Assembly (NCBI RefSeq): GCF_014649795.1
Contig: NZ_BMTS01000003.1
Coordinates: forward strand, 1-64,000
Length of the DNA stretch: 64,000 nucleotides
Source: Streptomyces melanogenes
Lineage (GTDB): Bacteria > Actinomycetota > Actinomycetes > Streptomycetales > Streptomycetaceae
Reading direction: 5' to 3'
Part shown: in pieces, positions 46,265 to 55,940 of the stretch
How positions within the stretch are numbered: position 1 is the stretch's first letter
Layout of the letters: the number at the start of each line of letters is the position of its first letter
Notes under the pieces: generated by a model
Database searches by the model: none
Told to the model about the DNA's origin: nothing
The model's input: the letters and a program-made list of their open reading frames with translations, nothing else
Position numbers and translations under genes: made by a program

Positions 46265-48157
46265 GTGGCAGGCAGGATCAACGATGACGACGTGAAGGCG
46301 GTCCGGGACGCGGTCCCGATCGACGCCGTCGTGTCCGAGTACCTCCAGCTGCGCAACGCGGGCGGTGGCAACCTCAAGGGCCTCTGCCCCTTCCACGACG
46401 AGAAGTCCCCGTCCTTCCAGGTCAGCCCGAGCAAGGGTCTCTTCCACTGCTTCGGCTGCCAGGAAGGCGGCGACACGATCGCCTTCGTCCGGAAGATCGA
46501 CCACCTGTCGTTCTCCGAGGCCGTCGAGCGCCTGGCCGCCACCGCGGGCATCACCCTGCGGTACGAGGAGGGCGGCTACAACCCGTCCCACCAGCGCGGC
46601 GAGCGCATCCGCCTGGTCGAGGCGCACAAGATCGCCGCGCAGTTCTACATCGAGCAGCTGGGCACCAGCCCCGAGGCCGAGATCGGCCGCAAGTTCCTCG
46701 CCGAGCGCGGCTTCGACCAGGCCGCCGCCGCCCACTTCGGCGTCGGCTACAGCCCGGCGGGCTGGGACCACCTCACCCGCTTCCTGCGCGGCAAGGGCTT
46801 CAGCGACAAGGAGCTCACCCTCTCCGGGCTCTCCCAGGAGGGCCGCCGCGGCCCCATCGACCGCTTCCGCGGCCGGCTGATGTGGCCGATCCGCGACGTC
46901 TCCGGCGAAGTGGTCGGCTTCGGCGCCCGCAAGCTCCGCGACGACGACAACGGCCCCAAGTACCTCAACACCCCCGAGACCGCGATCTACAAGAAGTCGC
47001 AGGTCCTGTACGGCATCGACCTGGCCAAGAAGGACATCGCCAAGTCCAGCCGCGCGGTGGTCGTCGAGGGCTACACCGATGTGATGGCCTGTCACCTCGC
47101 CGGGGTCACCACCGCCATCGCCACCTGCGGCACCGCCTTCGGCGGCGACCACATCAAGATCCTGCGCCGCCTCCTGATGGACAACGGCAGCGCGCGCGTG
47201 ATCTTCACCTTCGACGGTGACGCGGCGGGCCAGAAGGCCGCCCTGCGCGCCTTCGAGGACGACCAGAAGTTCGCCGCCGAGACCTACATCGCCATCGCCC
47301 CCGACGGCATGGACCCCTGCGAGCTGCGCCTGGCCAAGGGCAACGAGGCGGTCGCCGACCTGGTCCAGCCCCGCACCCCGCTCTTCGAGTTCGCGATCCG
47401 CCAGATCGTCCAGCGGTACGACCTGGAGACCCCGGCGGGCCGCGCGGCCGCCCTCGACGAGGCCGCCCCGATCGTCGCCCGCATCAAGAACATCGCCTCC
47501 CAGCACGAGGTGGCCGTCCAGCTCGCCGGGATCCTCGGCATCCTGGACACCCAGTTCGTGGTCAAGCGCGTGGCCCAGCTGGCCCGTTGGGCCCGCGACC
47601 GGGGCGGCAAGGGCCCGGCCCCCGAGCGCCGCCGCGAGTACGGCGAGGTGCAGGCCCCGGCCGCCGCCCCCTCCGGCCCCGCCCTGAACCTGCGCAGCCC
47701 CGCCCACCGCACCGAGCGCGAGCTCCTCAAGCTCGCCCTCCAGTACCCGCAGCTGGTCTCCCCGGCGTTCGACGCGTACGGAGTGGACGAGTTCACGGCC
47801 CCGCCGTACGCGGCGGTGCGCCAGTGCGTCATGGACGCGGGCGGCGCCACCGACGCGCCCTCCGACTACCTCCCGGCGGTCATGGAGTCGGCCCCCAACG
47901 ACACGGTCCGCGCGCTCGTCACCGAGCTCGCCGTGGAGGCCATCCACGCGCGCGTGGTCGACGAGGCGTACGCGGGCGAGCAGCTCGTCGCCGTGCGCCG
48001 GCGCGCTGTCGACCGCCGCCTCCTCGACATCCAGGGCACCCTGGCGCGCCTGGGCCAGAACGGCGACCCGGAGCGACTGGCCGCCGTGCAGAACGAGCTG
48101 TGGGTCCTCCAGCAGTACGGCCAGGCGCTGCGCAACCGGGGCGCGGAAGCACTCTGA
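46265..48157 (+). CDS. dnaG: DNA primase
   Basis: The product has 630 residues. The CHC2 zinc finger uses Cys41, His44, Cys62 and Cys65 (CPFHDEKSPSF, HCFGCQ). The TOPRIM polymerase core has VVVEGYTDVMACHLAGV, ATCGTAFGGDH and FTFDGDAAGQKA. A C-terminal helicase-binding region follows (about 470-630). It makes RNA primers at replication forks. The start is GTG at 46265, 29 bases after the reductase stop. An HrdA-like sigma gene follows, like the dnaG-rpoD arrangement of many bacteria. Confidence 0.98.
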   Translation: MAGRINDDDVKAVRDAVPIDAVVSEYLQLRNAGGGNLKGLCPFHDEKSPSFQVSPSKGLFHCFGCQEGGDTIAFVRKIDHLSFSEAVERLAATAGITLRYEEGGYNPSHQRGERIRLVEAHKIAAQFYIEQLGTSPEAEIGRKFLAERGFDQAAAAHFGVGYSPAGWDHLTRFLRGKGFSDKELTLSGLSQEGRRGPIDRFRGRLMWPIRDVSGEVVGFGARKLRDDDNGPKYLNTPETAIYKKSQVLYGIDLAKKDIAKSSRAVVVEGYTDVMACHLAGVTTAIATCGTAFGGDHIKILRRLLMDNGSARVIFTFDGDAAGQKAALRAFEDDQKFAAETYIAIAPDGMDPCELRLAKGNEAVADLVQPRTPLFEFAIRQIVQRYDLETPAGRAAALDEAAPIVARIKNIASQHEVAVQLAGILGILDTQFVVKRVAQLARWARDRGGKGPAPERRREYGEVQAPAAAPSGPALNLRSPAHRTERELLKLALQYPQLVSPAFDAYGVDEFTAPPYAAVRQCVMDAGGATDAPSDYLPAVMESAPNDTVRALVTELAVEAIHARVVDEAYAGEQLVAVRRRAVDRRLLDIQGTLARLGQNGDPERLAAVQNELWVLQQYGQALRNRGAEAL

Positions 48158-48273
48158 GGTCTGCCCCGGGTCGCCCGGGGTACCCGTACCACTGCCAGCG
48201 CGGCCCCACACCGCTGCCGCACGGGTAACCGACCGGTCACGGACCGGCTTCAAAAAGTCACCGCACGCCCCTC

Positions 48274-49542
48274 GTGGCGGAGATGTGTCTTACCCCACAC
48301 TGGGGTGCGGTGCCTGAGTCCTCGGAGCGCGGCCGGCCCACCGAAGGTGGGTACCTCACCCCCGCGGATCCGCTCATCGTGTACGGGACGGACAGCGGCC
48401 CGGCCGCCCCCGTCCCGCTGCCGCACGCCCCCGATCCGGCAGCGATCACCCTGGAGGTCGCCCCCGTGCAGACCCAGACCCTGACCGACAACGACGTCAT
48501 GGCCACCGTGCCCCCGCAGACCCGGGCCGCGCTCCACCCCGAGGCCGAAGTGCCCCCCGTCGAGCTCGTCGACGACGTGGTGGACGTGCCGGAGCCGCCC
48601 GAACGGGTGCCGGGGCGGGTGGACACCGGCGGCCCGTCGTCCGACCTCTTCCGGCAGTACCTGCGCGAGATCGGCCGCATTCCGCTGCTCACCGCCGCCG
48701 AGGAGGTCGAGCTCGCCCGCCGGGTCGAGGCGGGCCTGTTCGCCGAGGAGAAGCTGAGCAACACCCCGGACCTGGACTCCCAACTCGCCGTCGACCTCGA
48801 CAAGTTGGTGGTCATGGGGCGGATGGCCAAGCGCCGCCTCATCGAGGCGAACCTGCGCCTGGTCGTCTCCGTCGCCAAGCGGTACGTCGGGCGCGGGCTG
48901 ACCATGCTCGACCTGGTCCAGGAGGGAAACCTCGGACTGATCCGCGCGGTCGAGAAGTTCGACTACGCGCGCGGCTACAAGTTCTCGACGTACGCGACGT
49001 GGTGGATCCGCCAGGCCATGTCCCGCGCGCTGGCCGACCAGGCCCGGACGATCCGCGTCCCCGTCCACGTGGTGGAGCTGATCAACCGGGTCGTGCGGGT
49101 GCAGCGCCGGATGCTCCAGGAGCGCGGCTACGAGCCGACGCCGGAGGAAGTGGCCGCGCACCTCGACCTCGCGCCGGAGCGCGTGAGCGAGGTGCTCCGG
49201 CTCGCCCAGGAGCCGGTCTCGCTGCACGCGCCGGTGGGCGAGGAGGACGACGTCGCGCTCGGCGACCTGATCGAGGACGGCGACGCGGCGTCCCCCGTGG
49301 AGTCCGCGGCCTTCCTGCTCCTGCGCGAGCACCTGGAGGCGGTGCTGTCCACGCTGGGCGAACGCGAACGCAAGGTGGTCCAGCTCCGCTACGGCCTCGC
49401 CGACGGCCGCCCCCGCACGCTGGAGGAGATCGGCCGAATCTTCGGCGTCACCCGCGAACGAATCCGCCAGATCGAATCAAAGACCCTGAACAAACTCCGC
49501 GACCACGCCTTCGCGGACCAGCTGCGGGGCTACCTGGACTGA
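48274..49542 (+). CDS. hrdA: RNA polymerase sigma factor of the sigma-70/HrdA type
   Basis: The product has 422 residues from the GTG at 48274; starts up to about 12 codons later are possible. Region 1.2 ([31 protein letters not shown]), region 2 ([57 protein letters not shown]) and region 4 ([28 protein letters not shown]) are complete. It recognises -10/-35 promoters like HrdB but has a short divergent N-terminus, so it is a group 2 sigma factor. The position beside dnaG fits HrdA; the exact Hrd name is from memory of synteny. Confidence 0.85.
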   Translation: MAEMCLTPHWGAVPESSERGRPTEGGYLTPADPLIVYGTDSGPAAPVPLPHAPDPAAITLEVAPVQTQTLTDNDVMATVPPQTRAALHPEAEVPPVELVDDVVDVPEPPERVPGRVDTGGPSSDLFRQYLREIGRIPLLTAAEEVELARRVEAGLFAEEKLSNTPDLDSQLAVDLDKLVVMGRMAKRRLIEANLRLVVSVAKRYVGRGLTMLDLVQEGNLGLIRAVEKFDYARGYKFSTYATWWIRQAMSRALADQARTIRVPVHVVELINRVVRVQRRMLQERGYEPTPEEVAAHLDLAPERVSEVLRLAQEPVSLHAPVGEEDDVALGDLIEDGDAASPVESAAFLLLREHLEAVLSTLGERERKVVQLRYGLADGRPRTLEEIGRIFGVTRERIRQIESKTLNKLRDHAFADQLRGYLD

Positions 49543-49544
49543 GC

Positions 49545-49568
49545 AGGCGGGGCCGCGGGCGGCCCCGC
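49545..49568. terminator. Terminator between sigma factor and ABC genes
   Basis: Arms GGCGGGGCCG and CGGCCCCGCC around CGGG form a 10-bp hairpin between convergent genes, starting 3 bases after the sigma stop. Confidence 0.8.
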
Positions 49569-49575
49569 CCCACTG

Positions 49576-51507
49576 TCAGTCCACCTCAGCCACCGCCTGC
49601 GCGAACTGCGCCGCGTACAGCCGTGCGTACGCCCCGTCCGCCGCCAGCAGCTCGTCATGCGTGCCCTGTTCCACGATGGCGCCGTTCTCCATCACGAGGA
49701 TGACGTCGGCATCGCGGATGGTCGACAGCCGGTGGGCGATCACGAAGCTCGTCCGGCCGTGCGCCAGCCGCGCCATCGCCTTCTGGATCAGCACCTCCGT
49801 CCGCGTGTCCACCGAACTCGTCGCCTCGTCCAGCACGAGGATCACCGGGTCGGACAGGAACGCCCGGGCGATCGTGATGAGCTGCTTCTCGCCCGCGCTC
49901 ACCCCCGTACCCTCGTCGTCGATCACCGTGTCGTACCCGTCCGGCAGCGTCCGTACGAACCGGTCCGCGTGCGCCGCCCGCGCCGCCTCCTCGATCTCCT
50001 CGCGGGTGACCGGCCGCGACGCGCCGTACGCGATGTTGTCCGCGATGGTCCCGCCGAACAGCCAGGTGTCCTGGAGCACCATGCCGATGCCCGCCCGCAG
50101 CTCCTCGCGCGACATCCGGGCCGCGTCCACCCCGTCCAGGGTGATCCGCCCGTCCGTCACCTCGTAGAACCGCATCAGCAGGTTGACCAGCGTCGTCTTG
50201 CCCGCGCCGGTCGGGCCGACGATCGCGACCGTCTGGCCCGGCTCGACCTTCAGCGACAGGTCGTCGATGAGCGGCTTCTGCGGGTCGTAGCGGAACGCCA
50301 CCTTCTCCAGTGTCACCGCGCCCCGCCGCTCCACCGGCCGCTCGGCCGACTTCGCGTCCGGCTCCGGCGCCTGCTCGTCCGCGTCGAGCAGCTCGAAGAT
50401 CCGCTCGGCGGAGGCGACCCCCGACTGCACCAGGTTCGCCATCGAGGCGACCTGGGTCAGCGGCATCGAGAACTGCCGCGAGTACTGGATGAACGCCTGC
50501 ACATCGCCGATCGACAGCGCCCCGGAGGCGACCCGCAGTCCGCCGACGACCGCGACCAGCACGTAGTTCAGGTTCGAGATGAACATCATCAGCGGCTGCA
50601 TCACCCCGCTGTTGAACTGCGCCTTGAACCCGGCCTCGTACAGCGCCTCGTTCTGCTCGTCGAACTGCCGCGCCGACTCCTCCTGGCGCCCGAAGACCTT
50701 CACCAGGCTGTGCCCGGTGTACATCTCCTCCACGTGCGCGTTGAGCCGTCCCGTGGTCTTCCACTGCTGCACGAACTGCGGCTGCGACCGCTTGCCGATC
50801 TTCGTCGCGACGAACACCGACAGCGGTACGGTCGCCAGCGCCACCAGCGCGAGCAGCGGCGAGATCCAGAACATCATCGCCAGTACGCCGACGATGGTGA
50901 GCAGCGAGTTGATGAGCTGGCCCATCGTCTGCTGCATCGTCTGCGAGATGTTGTCGATGTCGTTGGTCGCCCGGCTGAGCACCTCGCCCCGCTTGGCGCG
51001 GTCGAAGTACGACAGCGGCAGCCGCGACAGCTTCGCCTGCACCTGCTCGCGCATCCGGTACACCGTGCGGTTGATCGCCCGGTTGGAGAGCCGGGTCGCC
51101 ACCAGCATCAGCAGCCCCGCGCCCACGTACACCGCGAGCGCCCACAGCAGCACCCCGCCCACCGAGCCGAAGTCGATGCCGTGGCCGGGGGTGAAGTCCA
51201 CCCCGGAGAGCATGTCGGCGAGTCCGCCGTCGCCCTTGGCGCGCAGCCGCTCCAGGGCCTGCTCCTTGGTCGTCCCGTCCGGCATCTGCCGACCGACGAC
51301 GCCCGCGAAGACCAGGTCGGTCGCCTTGCCGAGGATCTTCGGCCCGACCACCGACAGCGCCACGCTCAGCACCGCGGCGACGAGCATCACATAGAGCGTG
51401 CCCTTCTCCGGGGCGAGCTGGCGCAGCAGCCGCTTCGAGGAGCCCTTGAAGTCCATCGAGCGTTTGCCGTCGCCCTGGCCCATCATCCGGGCCATGTTTC
51501 CGCTCAT
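49576..51507 (-). CDS. ABC exporter half-transporter, catalytic-Glu subunit
   Basis: The product has 643 residues. Six membrane helices occupy about 40-360. The ATPase domain has Walker A GPTGAGKTT, Walker B VILVLDEATSSVD with the catalytic Glu, and H-loop IAHRLST. The signature is degenerate (VSAGEKQ instead of LSGGQ). A partner subunit is encoded upstream with a 4-base overlap; its signature is intact. The pair should form a heterodimer with one competent and one degenerate ATP site, like BmrCD or TM287/288. Probable role: drug or lipid export. Confidence 0.94.
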   Translation of the reverse strand: MSGNMARMMGQGDGKRSMDFKGSSKRLLRQLAPEKGTLYVMLVAAVLSVALSVVGPKILGKATDLVFAGVVGRQMPDGTTKEQALERLRAKGDGGLADMLSGVDFTPGHGIDFGSVGGVLLWALAVYVGAGLLMLVATRLSNRAINRTVYRMREQVQAKLSRLPLSYFDRAKRGEVLSRATNDIDNISQTMQQTMGQLINSLLTIVGVLAMMFWISPLLALVALATVPLSVFVATKIGKRSQPQFVQQWKTTGRLNAHVEEMYTGHSLVKVFGRQEESARQFDEQNEALYEAGFKAQFNSGVMQPLMMFISNLNYVLVAVVGGLRVASGALSIGDVQAFIQYSRQFSMPLTQVASMANLVQSGVASAERIFELLDADEQAPEPDAKSAERPVERRGAVTLEKVAFRYDPQKPLIDDLSLKVEPGQTVAIVGPTGAGKTTLVNLLMRFYEVTDGRITLDGVDAARMSREELRAGIGMVLQDTWLFGGTIADNIAYGASRPVTREEIEEAARAAHADRFVRTLPDGYDTVIDDEGTGVSAGEKQLITIARAFLSDPVILVLDEATSSVDTRTEVLIQKAMARLAHGRTSFVIAHRLSTIRDADVILVMENGAIVEQGTHDELLAADGAYARLYAAQFAQAVAEVD

Positions 51508-53237
51508 GCCGCCTCGGCCTCCGTCAGCTGGGAGAGCACGATCTCCCGGTACGTCTCGTTCTCGGCCATCAGCTCGCGGTGGCGGCCGGTGCCGACGACC
51601 CGGCCCTCGTCCAGGACGACGATCCGGTCGGCGTCGCGGATCGTGGAGACCCGCTGCGCCACGATCACGACGGTGGCCTCGCGCGTCTCGCGCAGCAGCG
51701 CCGCCCGCAGGGCCGCGTCCGTCGCGTAGTCGAGCGCCGAGAACGAGTCGTCGAAGAGGTAGATCTCCGGGCGCTGCACCAGGGTCCGCGCGATCGCGAG
51801 CCGCTGGCGCTGGCCGCCGGAGACATTGGTGCCGCCCTGCGCGATCGGCGCGTTCAGCCCGCCCTCCAGCTTGGAGACGAACTCCTTGGCCTGGGCGACC
51901 TCGAGCGCGTGCCAGAGCTCCTCGTCGGTGGCGTCGGGGTTCCCGTACCGCAGATTGGTCGCGACCGTCCCGGAGAACAGATACGGCTTCTGCGGCACCA
52001 TCGACACCGTCTTGGCGAGCAGGACGGGATCGATTCCGCGCACGTCCTCGCCGTCGACCAGCACCGTGCCGTCCGTCACGTCGAACAGCCGCGGTACGAG
52101 CCCGAGCAGCGTCGACTTGCCGCTGCCCGTCGACCCGATGATCGCGGTGGTCTCGCCGGGGCTCGCCACCAGGTCCACCCCGTTCAGGACGGACTCCTCG
52201 GCGCCCGGATAGGTGAAGTCGGCGCCCCGGACCTCCAGGTGGCCGCTGCGGCGCAGCTCGCGCACCGGGGAGAGTGGCGGCACCACGCTGGTCTGGGTGC
52301 CGAGCACCTCCTCGATGCGCTCGGCGCAGACCTCGGCGCGCGGCACCATCATGAACATGAACGTGGCCATCATCACGGCCATCACGATCTGCATCAGATA
52401 CGTGAGGAACGCGGTGAGCTGGCCGATCTGCAGGGACCCGTCGTCGATCCGGTGGGCGCCGAACCACACCACGGCCACCGAGGAGACGTTGACCACCGTC
52501 ATGACGGTGGGGAACATCAGCGCCATCAGCCGGCCGGTGCCGAGCGAGACGTCGGTCAGCTCGGTGTTGGCGCCCCGGAAGCGGCCCTTCTCGTAGTCGT
52601 CCTTGACGAATGCCCTGATCACGCGGTTGCCGGTGATCTGCTCGCGCAGCACGCGGTTCACCGTGTCCAGGCGGGTCTGCATGGTGCGGAACAGCGGACG
52701 CATCTTGCGCACGATCAGGGAGACGGAGACGCCGAGCACCGGCACCACGGCCAGCAGCACCGCCGACAGCGGCACGTCCTGGCCGAGCGCCATGATGATG
52801 CCGCCGAAGCACATGATCGGCGCGGACACCATCAGCGTGAACGCCATCAGCGTCAGCATCTGGACCTGCTGCACGTCGTTGGTGGTCCGGGTGATCAGGG
52901 ACGGCGCCCCGAAGTGGCCCACCTCGCGCGAGGAGAACGACTGGACGCGCCCGAAGACGGCCGCGCGCATGTCCCGGCCGACCGCCGACGCCGTGCGCGC
53001 GCCGAAGTAGACGGCGCCGACGTTGCAGACGACCTGGACCAGGCTGACGGCGATCATGATGCCGCCGAACTCCAGGATGTAGCCGGTGTCCCCGTTGACG
53101 ACACCGTTGTCGATGATGTCGGCGTTCAGGGTCGGCAGATAGAGGGTCGCGCACGTCTGGAGCAGCTGCAGCAGCACCAGGAGCGCGATCGGTTTCTTGT
53201 ACGGATCCAGATGGGTCCGCAGGAGTCGTATGAGCAC
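51504..53237 (-). CDS. ABC exporter half-transporter, partner with non-catalytic Walker B
   Basis: The product has 577 residues. The membrane domain begins LIRLLRTHLDPYKKPIALLVLLQLL. Walker A is GSTGSGKST, the signature VSGGQRQR is intact, but Walker B is IYLFDDSFSALD, with Asp in place of the catalytic Glu. The H-loop position has AQRVST instead of AHRLST. These changes mark the degenerate half of a heterodimeric exporter. The GTG at 53237 follows GGAGAG and gives the usual N-terminus; ATG 53282 is possible. Confidence 0.93.
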   Translation of the reverse strand: MLIRLLRTHLDPYKKPIALLVLLQLLQTCATLYLPTLNADIIDNGVVNGDTGYILEFGGIMIAVSLVQVVCNVGAVYFGARTASAVGRDMRAAVFGRVQSFSSREVGHFGAPSLITRTTNDVQQVQMLTLMAFTLMVSAPIMCFGGIIMALGQDVPLSAVLLAVVPVLGVSVSLIVRKMRPLFRTMQTRLDTVNRVLREQITGNRVIRAFVKDDYEKGRFRGANTELTDVSLGTGRLMALMFPTVMTVVNVSSVAVVWFGAHRIDDGSLQIGQLTAFLTYLMQIVMAVMMATFMFMMVPRAEVCAERIEEVLGTQTSVVPPLSPVRELRRSGHLEVRGADFTYPGAEESVLNGVDLVASPGETTAIIGSTGSGKSTLLGLVPRLFDVTDGTVLVDGEDVRGIDPVLLAKTVSMVPQKPYLFSGTVATNLRYGNPDATDEELWHALEVAQAKEFVSKLEGGLNAPIAQGGTNVSGGQRQRLAIARTLVQRPEIYLFDDSFSALDYATDAALRAALLRETREATVVIVAQRVSTIRDADRIVVLDEGRVVGTGRHRELMAENETYREIVLSQLTEAEAA

Positions 53238-53434
53238 GTGGAGGCTCTCCGGGTCGGCAAGATCGAGGGGTTCGACCCCCATCTTGCGACACTCCACCCC
53301 CGTAACCCCAAGGGATTAAGCCAAGGGCAAGTCAAAAGGATGAGTCAAGGACGGACCTCCGGCGTGGTCAAGGCGACACGCCGGAGACCACCCCTTACGG
53401 CTGATTTCCCGCCCCGGTGACCGGAAGCCCCGTC

Positions 53435-54880
53435 TCAGGCGCCCGGGTCGAACGCGCCCGGGTGGATCTCGTCGCGCGTCGCGATGTACTGCTGGCGCAC
53501 CGCCTGCCCCACCGCCAGCTCCTCGCCCGGCTCGAAGACCTGCGCGGCCGCGCCCTGCCAGGCCGGCGGGGTGTGCGCGCCGAGGCTGCCCTGCGAGACG
53601 CCGAGCGCCCAGGCCGCCTGCCGGGCCGCGCCGAGCGCCGCGTACTCGGCGGGCTGCGGCACGACCACCTGGGTGCCCAGGATCGCGGGCGCCGCCGCCT
53701 GCACGGCGGGCAGTTCGGCCGCCGCCCCGAGCAGGAAGACCCGCCGCACCTCCACGCCGCGCAGCCGCAGCACGTCCAGCGCGTCCGCCAGCGAGCAGAG
53801 CATGCCCTCGAAGGCGGCCCGCGCCAGGTGCTCGGGCTTCATCGACTCGCGCCGCAGCCCCGCAAGCGTGCCCGCCGCGTGCGGCAGCCGGGGCGTGCGC
53901 TCGCCCTCCAGATACGGCAGCAGGACCAGCCCGCAGGCGCCCGGAGTGGATTTGAGCGCAAGGGCGGAGAGCTCCTCCAGACTCTCGGCGCCGAGCATCT
54001 CCGCCGTGCCGCGCAGCGCCCGTACCGCGTTGCTCGTATGCACGACCGGCAGATGGCGGCCGGTGGCGTCGGCGAACGACGTAATCATCCCGGCCGGGTC
54101 GGCCAGCGCCTCGTGGTGCACGGCCATGACGGAACCCGACGCGCCGAGCGAGACGACCGCGTCGCCGGGCCCGACGCCGAGCCCGAACGCGGCGGCCATC
54201 GTCTCGCCGGTGCCGGCCGAGATCAGCAGCCCCTCGGGGGTGGTGCCGGCCGCGTCGGAGGGGCCGAGCACCTCGGGGAGCGCCACGTGGTGGCCGAGCG
54301 CCAGCTCGACCAGGTCGGGGCGGTAGAAGCCGGTCGCGGCCGACCAGTAGCCGGTGCCGGAGGCGGCGCCCCGGTCGGTGGTGCGGCGGGCCGGGCGGCC
54401 GAGCAGCTGCCACACCAGCCAGTCGTGCGCCTGCACGATCGCGGCGGTGCGCTGGGCGGCCTCCGGTTCGGTACGGGCCAGCCAGCGCAGCTTCGCCACG
54501 GCCTGGGCGGCCTGCGGCACGGACCCGACGGCCTTGGCCCACGCCTCGCGCCCGCCGAGCCCGTCGGTCAGATCCGCCGCGGCGGCCTGCGCGCGCTTGT
54601 CGTTGCCGGTCAGCGCCGCCCGTACGAGAGCGCCCTGCCCGTCCAGCGCGATCAGCGCGTGCTGCTGGGCGGCGACGCCGATGGCCTGCACGCCTTCGAG
54701 CAGCCCGCCCGCCGCGGCCTCGCCGAGCGAGAGCAGCCAGGCCTGCGGATCGACCTCGGTGGCCTTCGGGTCGACGGGATGCGGGGCGTACCCCTGCCGC
54801 AGGACGGCACCGGTGTCGGTGTCGCAGACGACGATGCGTGTGAAGGCGGAAGAGCTGTCCAGCCCGGCGACTATCCCCAT
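53435..54880 (-). CDS. FGGY-family carbohydrate kinase, xylulokinase-like
   Basis: The product has 481 residues. It begins with the phosphate-1 loop GLDSSSAFTRIVVCDTDTG. Other family signs are VGVAAQQHALIALD-like sequence (IGVAAQQHALIAL), WLVWQLLGRPARRTTDRGAASGTGYW, the adenosine region GLVLLPYLEGERTPRLPHAAG, and LGAAAELPAVQAAAPAILG. FGGY kinases phosphorylate sugars or polyols with ATP; xylulose is the likeliest substrate but no pentose genes are adjacent. The ATG at 54880 is used, a GTG two codons earlier being possible. Confidence 0.88.
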   Translation of the reverse strand: MGIVAGLDSSSAFTRIVVCDTDTGAVLRQGYAPHPVDPKATEVDPQAWLLSLGEAAAGGLLEGVQAIGVAAQQHALIALDGQGALVRAALTGNDKRAQAAAADLTDGLGGREAWAKAVGSVPQAAQAVAKLRWLARTEPEAAQRTAAIVQAHDWLVWQLLGRPARRTTDRGAASGTGYWSAATGFYRPDLVELALGHHVALPEVLGPSDAAGTTPEGLLISAGTGETMAAAFGLGVGPGDAVVSLGASGSVMAVHHEALADPAGMITSFADATGRHLPVVHTSNAVRALRGTAEMLGAESLEELSALALKSTPGACGLVLLPYLEGERTPRLPHAAGTLAGLRRESMKPEHLARAAFEGMLCSLADALDVLRLRGVEVRRVFLLGAAAELPAVQAAAPAILGTQVVVPQPAEYAALGAARQAAWALGVSQGSLGAHTPPAWQGAAAQVFEPGEELAVGQAVRQQYIATRDEIHPGAFDPGA

Positions 54881-54965
54881 GCGCACGATTCTGCATCACG
54901 CGGGGGGCCACCGGGGCCGCGCGCGGGTCAAGGTGTCGCCGGTTGTCGCCGGTGCACGGGGTCCG

Positions 54966-55265
54966 TCAGGTGTTGCTGGTGCCCCAGTCGTCCTCGGCGC
55001 CCTCGCCGCGCTCGCGCAGCGACCGCACCCGCTCGCCGATCGAGTCCGGCAGCTTCTCCCCGACCTTCTCGCTCACCGCGTGGAAGGCCTTGCCCGCGTA
55101 CGCCCGGCCGTTCTGCGCGGCCGACTCGGCGGTGTTGCGGACGGCCGGGTTCTGGGCGACCTGCCGGGCTGACTTCTTCAGCTGCTCGTACCGCTCGCGT
55201 CCGGCCCGGGTCCCGAGCACGTACCCGACGACGAGTCCGACGGCGAACGTGAGCCGGTAGCGCAT
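54966..55265 (-). CDS. YtxH-like small membrane-associated protein
   Basis: The product has 99 residues. One N-terminal helix with a glycine zipper (RYRLTFAVGLVVGYVLGTRAGRERYEQL) is followed by a charged, helical tail (SARQVAQNPAVRNTAES, VSEKVGEKLP). This is the YtxH-like pattern, often stress-related and located in the membrane with a cytoplasmic coil. The ATG follows AGAAGGGTG. It is a single gene beside the tRNA cluster. Confidence 0.82.
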   Translation of the reverse strand: MRYRLTFAVGLVVGYVLGTRAGRERYEQLKKSARQVAQNPAVRNTAESAAQNGRAYAGKAFHAVSEKVGEKLPDSIGERVRSLRERGEGAEDDWGTSNT

Positions 55266-55459
55266 GGCGGTCACCCTTCTGTGGCGTCTGTCTGACGTCG
55301 CTGTGGCGTCGTGTGCTGCGCCTACCCGTGCAGCCCCGTGATCACCCGGGGCGGAACCGATTGGCGGAGCACCCCCCTGCTTGCGCTAATGTATGTGTCG
55401 CAGCGAGCGCACGCCGCCCGGGGACACCCGGGGTAGGTACGTTCGATGCAACGAGACAT

Positions 55460-55532
55460 TCCCCTGTAGCTCAATTGGCAGAGCAGCCGGCTGTTAACCG
55501 GCAGGTTACTGGTTCGAGTCCAGTCGGGGGAG
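55460..55532 (+). tRNA. tRNA-Asn (GTT)
   Basis: The 73-base cloverleaf is complete: acceptor TCCCCTG/CGGGGGA with discriminator G, D-arm GCTC...GAGC, anticodon loop CTGTTAA (anticodon GTT) and TTCGAGT T-loop. No CCA is encoded. A possible -10 TAATGT lies upstream near 55387. Confidence 0.97.
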
Positions 55533-55537
55533 CTCGG

Positions 55538-55610
55538 TCTCCTGTAGCTCAATTGGCAGAGCAGCCGGCTGTTAACCGGCAGGTTACTGGTTCGAGTCCA
55601 GTCGGGAGAG
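55538..55610 (+). tRNA. tRNA-Asn (GTT), second copy
   Basis: Identical to the first except for one acceptor base pair: TCTCCTG pairs with CGGGAGA, so C-G at pair 3 became T-A. It starts 6 bases after the first copy and must share its transcript. An intrinsic terminator follows. Confidence 0.97.
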
Positions 55611-55616
55611 CAGTGG

Positions 55617-55641
55617 AAAAGGGCCCCTTGAGGGTCCTTTT
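55617..55641 (+). terminator. Terminator of the tRNA-Asn pair
   Basis: AAAAGGGCCC and GGGTCCTTTT pair with one G-T wobble around a 5-base loop (CTTGA), and the stem ends in a run of five T. This is a classical U-tract terminator, rare in this GC-rich genome. Confidence 0.88.
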
Positions 55642-55775
55642 TCATGCCCGGTGGAACCGCGCGGGCCGCGATCGGGTCCTCATGGTCGTGCGTTGCCGAC
55701 CATCCGAGGCAGGAGATCGTATGAGCGGCTATGCTGCGGCAGACGGCGCGCACAAATGTGCGCGACGCGCCGTTA

Positions 55776-55852
55776 GGGGCGGTAGCTCAGCCGGTTAGAG
55801 CAGCGGACTCATAATCCGTCGGCCGTGGGTTCGAGTCCCACCCGCCCCACCA
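55776..55852 (+). tRNA. tRNA with CAU anticodon (elongator Met or Ile2)
   Basis: The 74-base body has acceptor GGGGCGG/CCGCCCC, discriminator A and an encoded CCA (55850-55852). The anticodon loop is CTCATAA, shared by elongator tRNA-Met and by tRNA-Ile whose C34 is converted to lysidine. Three-G starts at the acceptor are not those of initiator tRNA. The choice between Met and Ile2 cannot be made by eye. Confidence 0.95.
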
Positions 55853-55893
55853 CGAGTCGTTCCTGCAGGAACGTTTCGGACAGGCGAGACCAG

Positions 55894-55940
55894 GATGCCC
55901 CCGGGGCGTCGTACTCCACGTACGACACACCGGGGGCATC
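55894..55940 (+). terminator. Terminator after the CAU tRNA
   Basis: Outer arms GATGCCCCCGG (55894-55904) and CCGGGGGCATC (55930-55940) enclose a second pair GTCGTAC/GTACGAC, making one long hairpin about 40 bases after the tRNA end. Confidence 0.8.
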
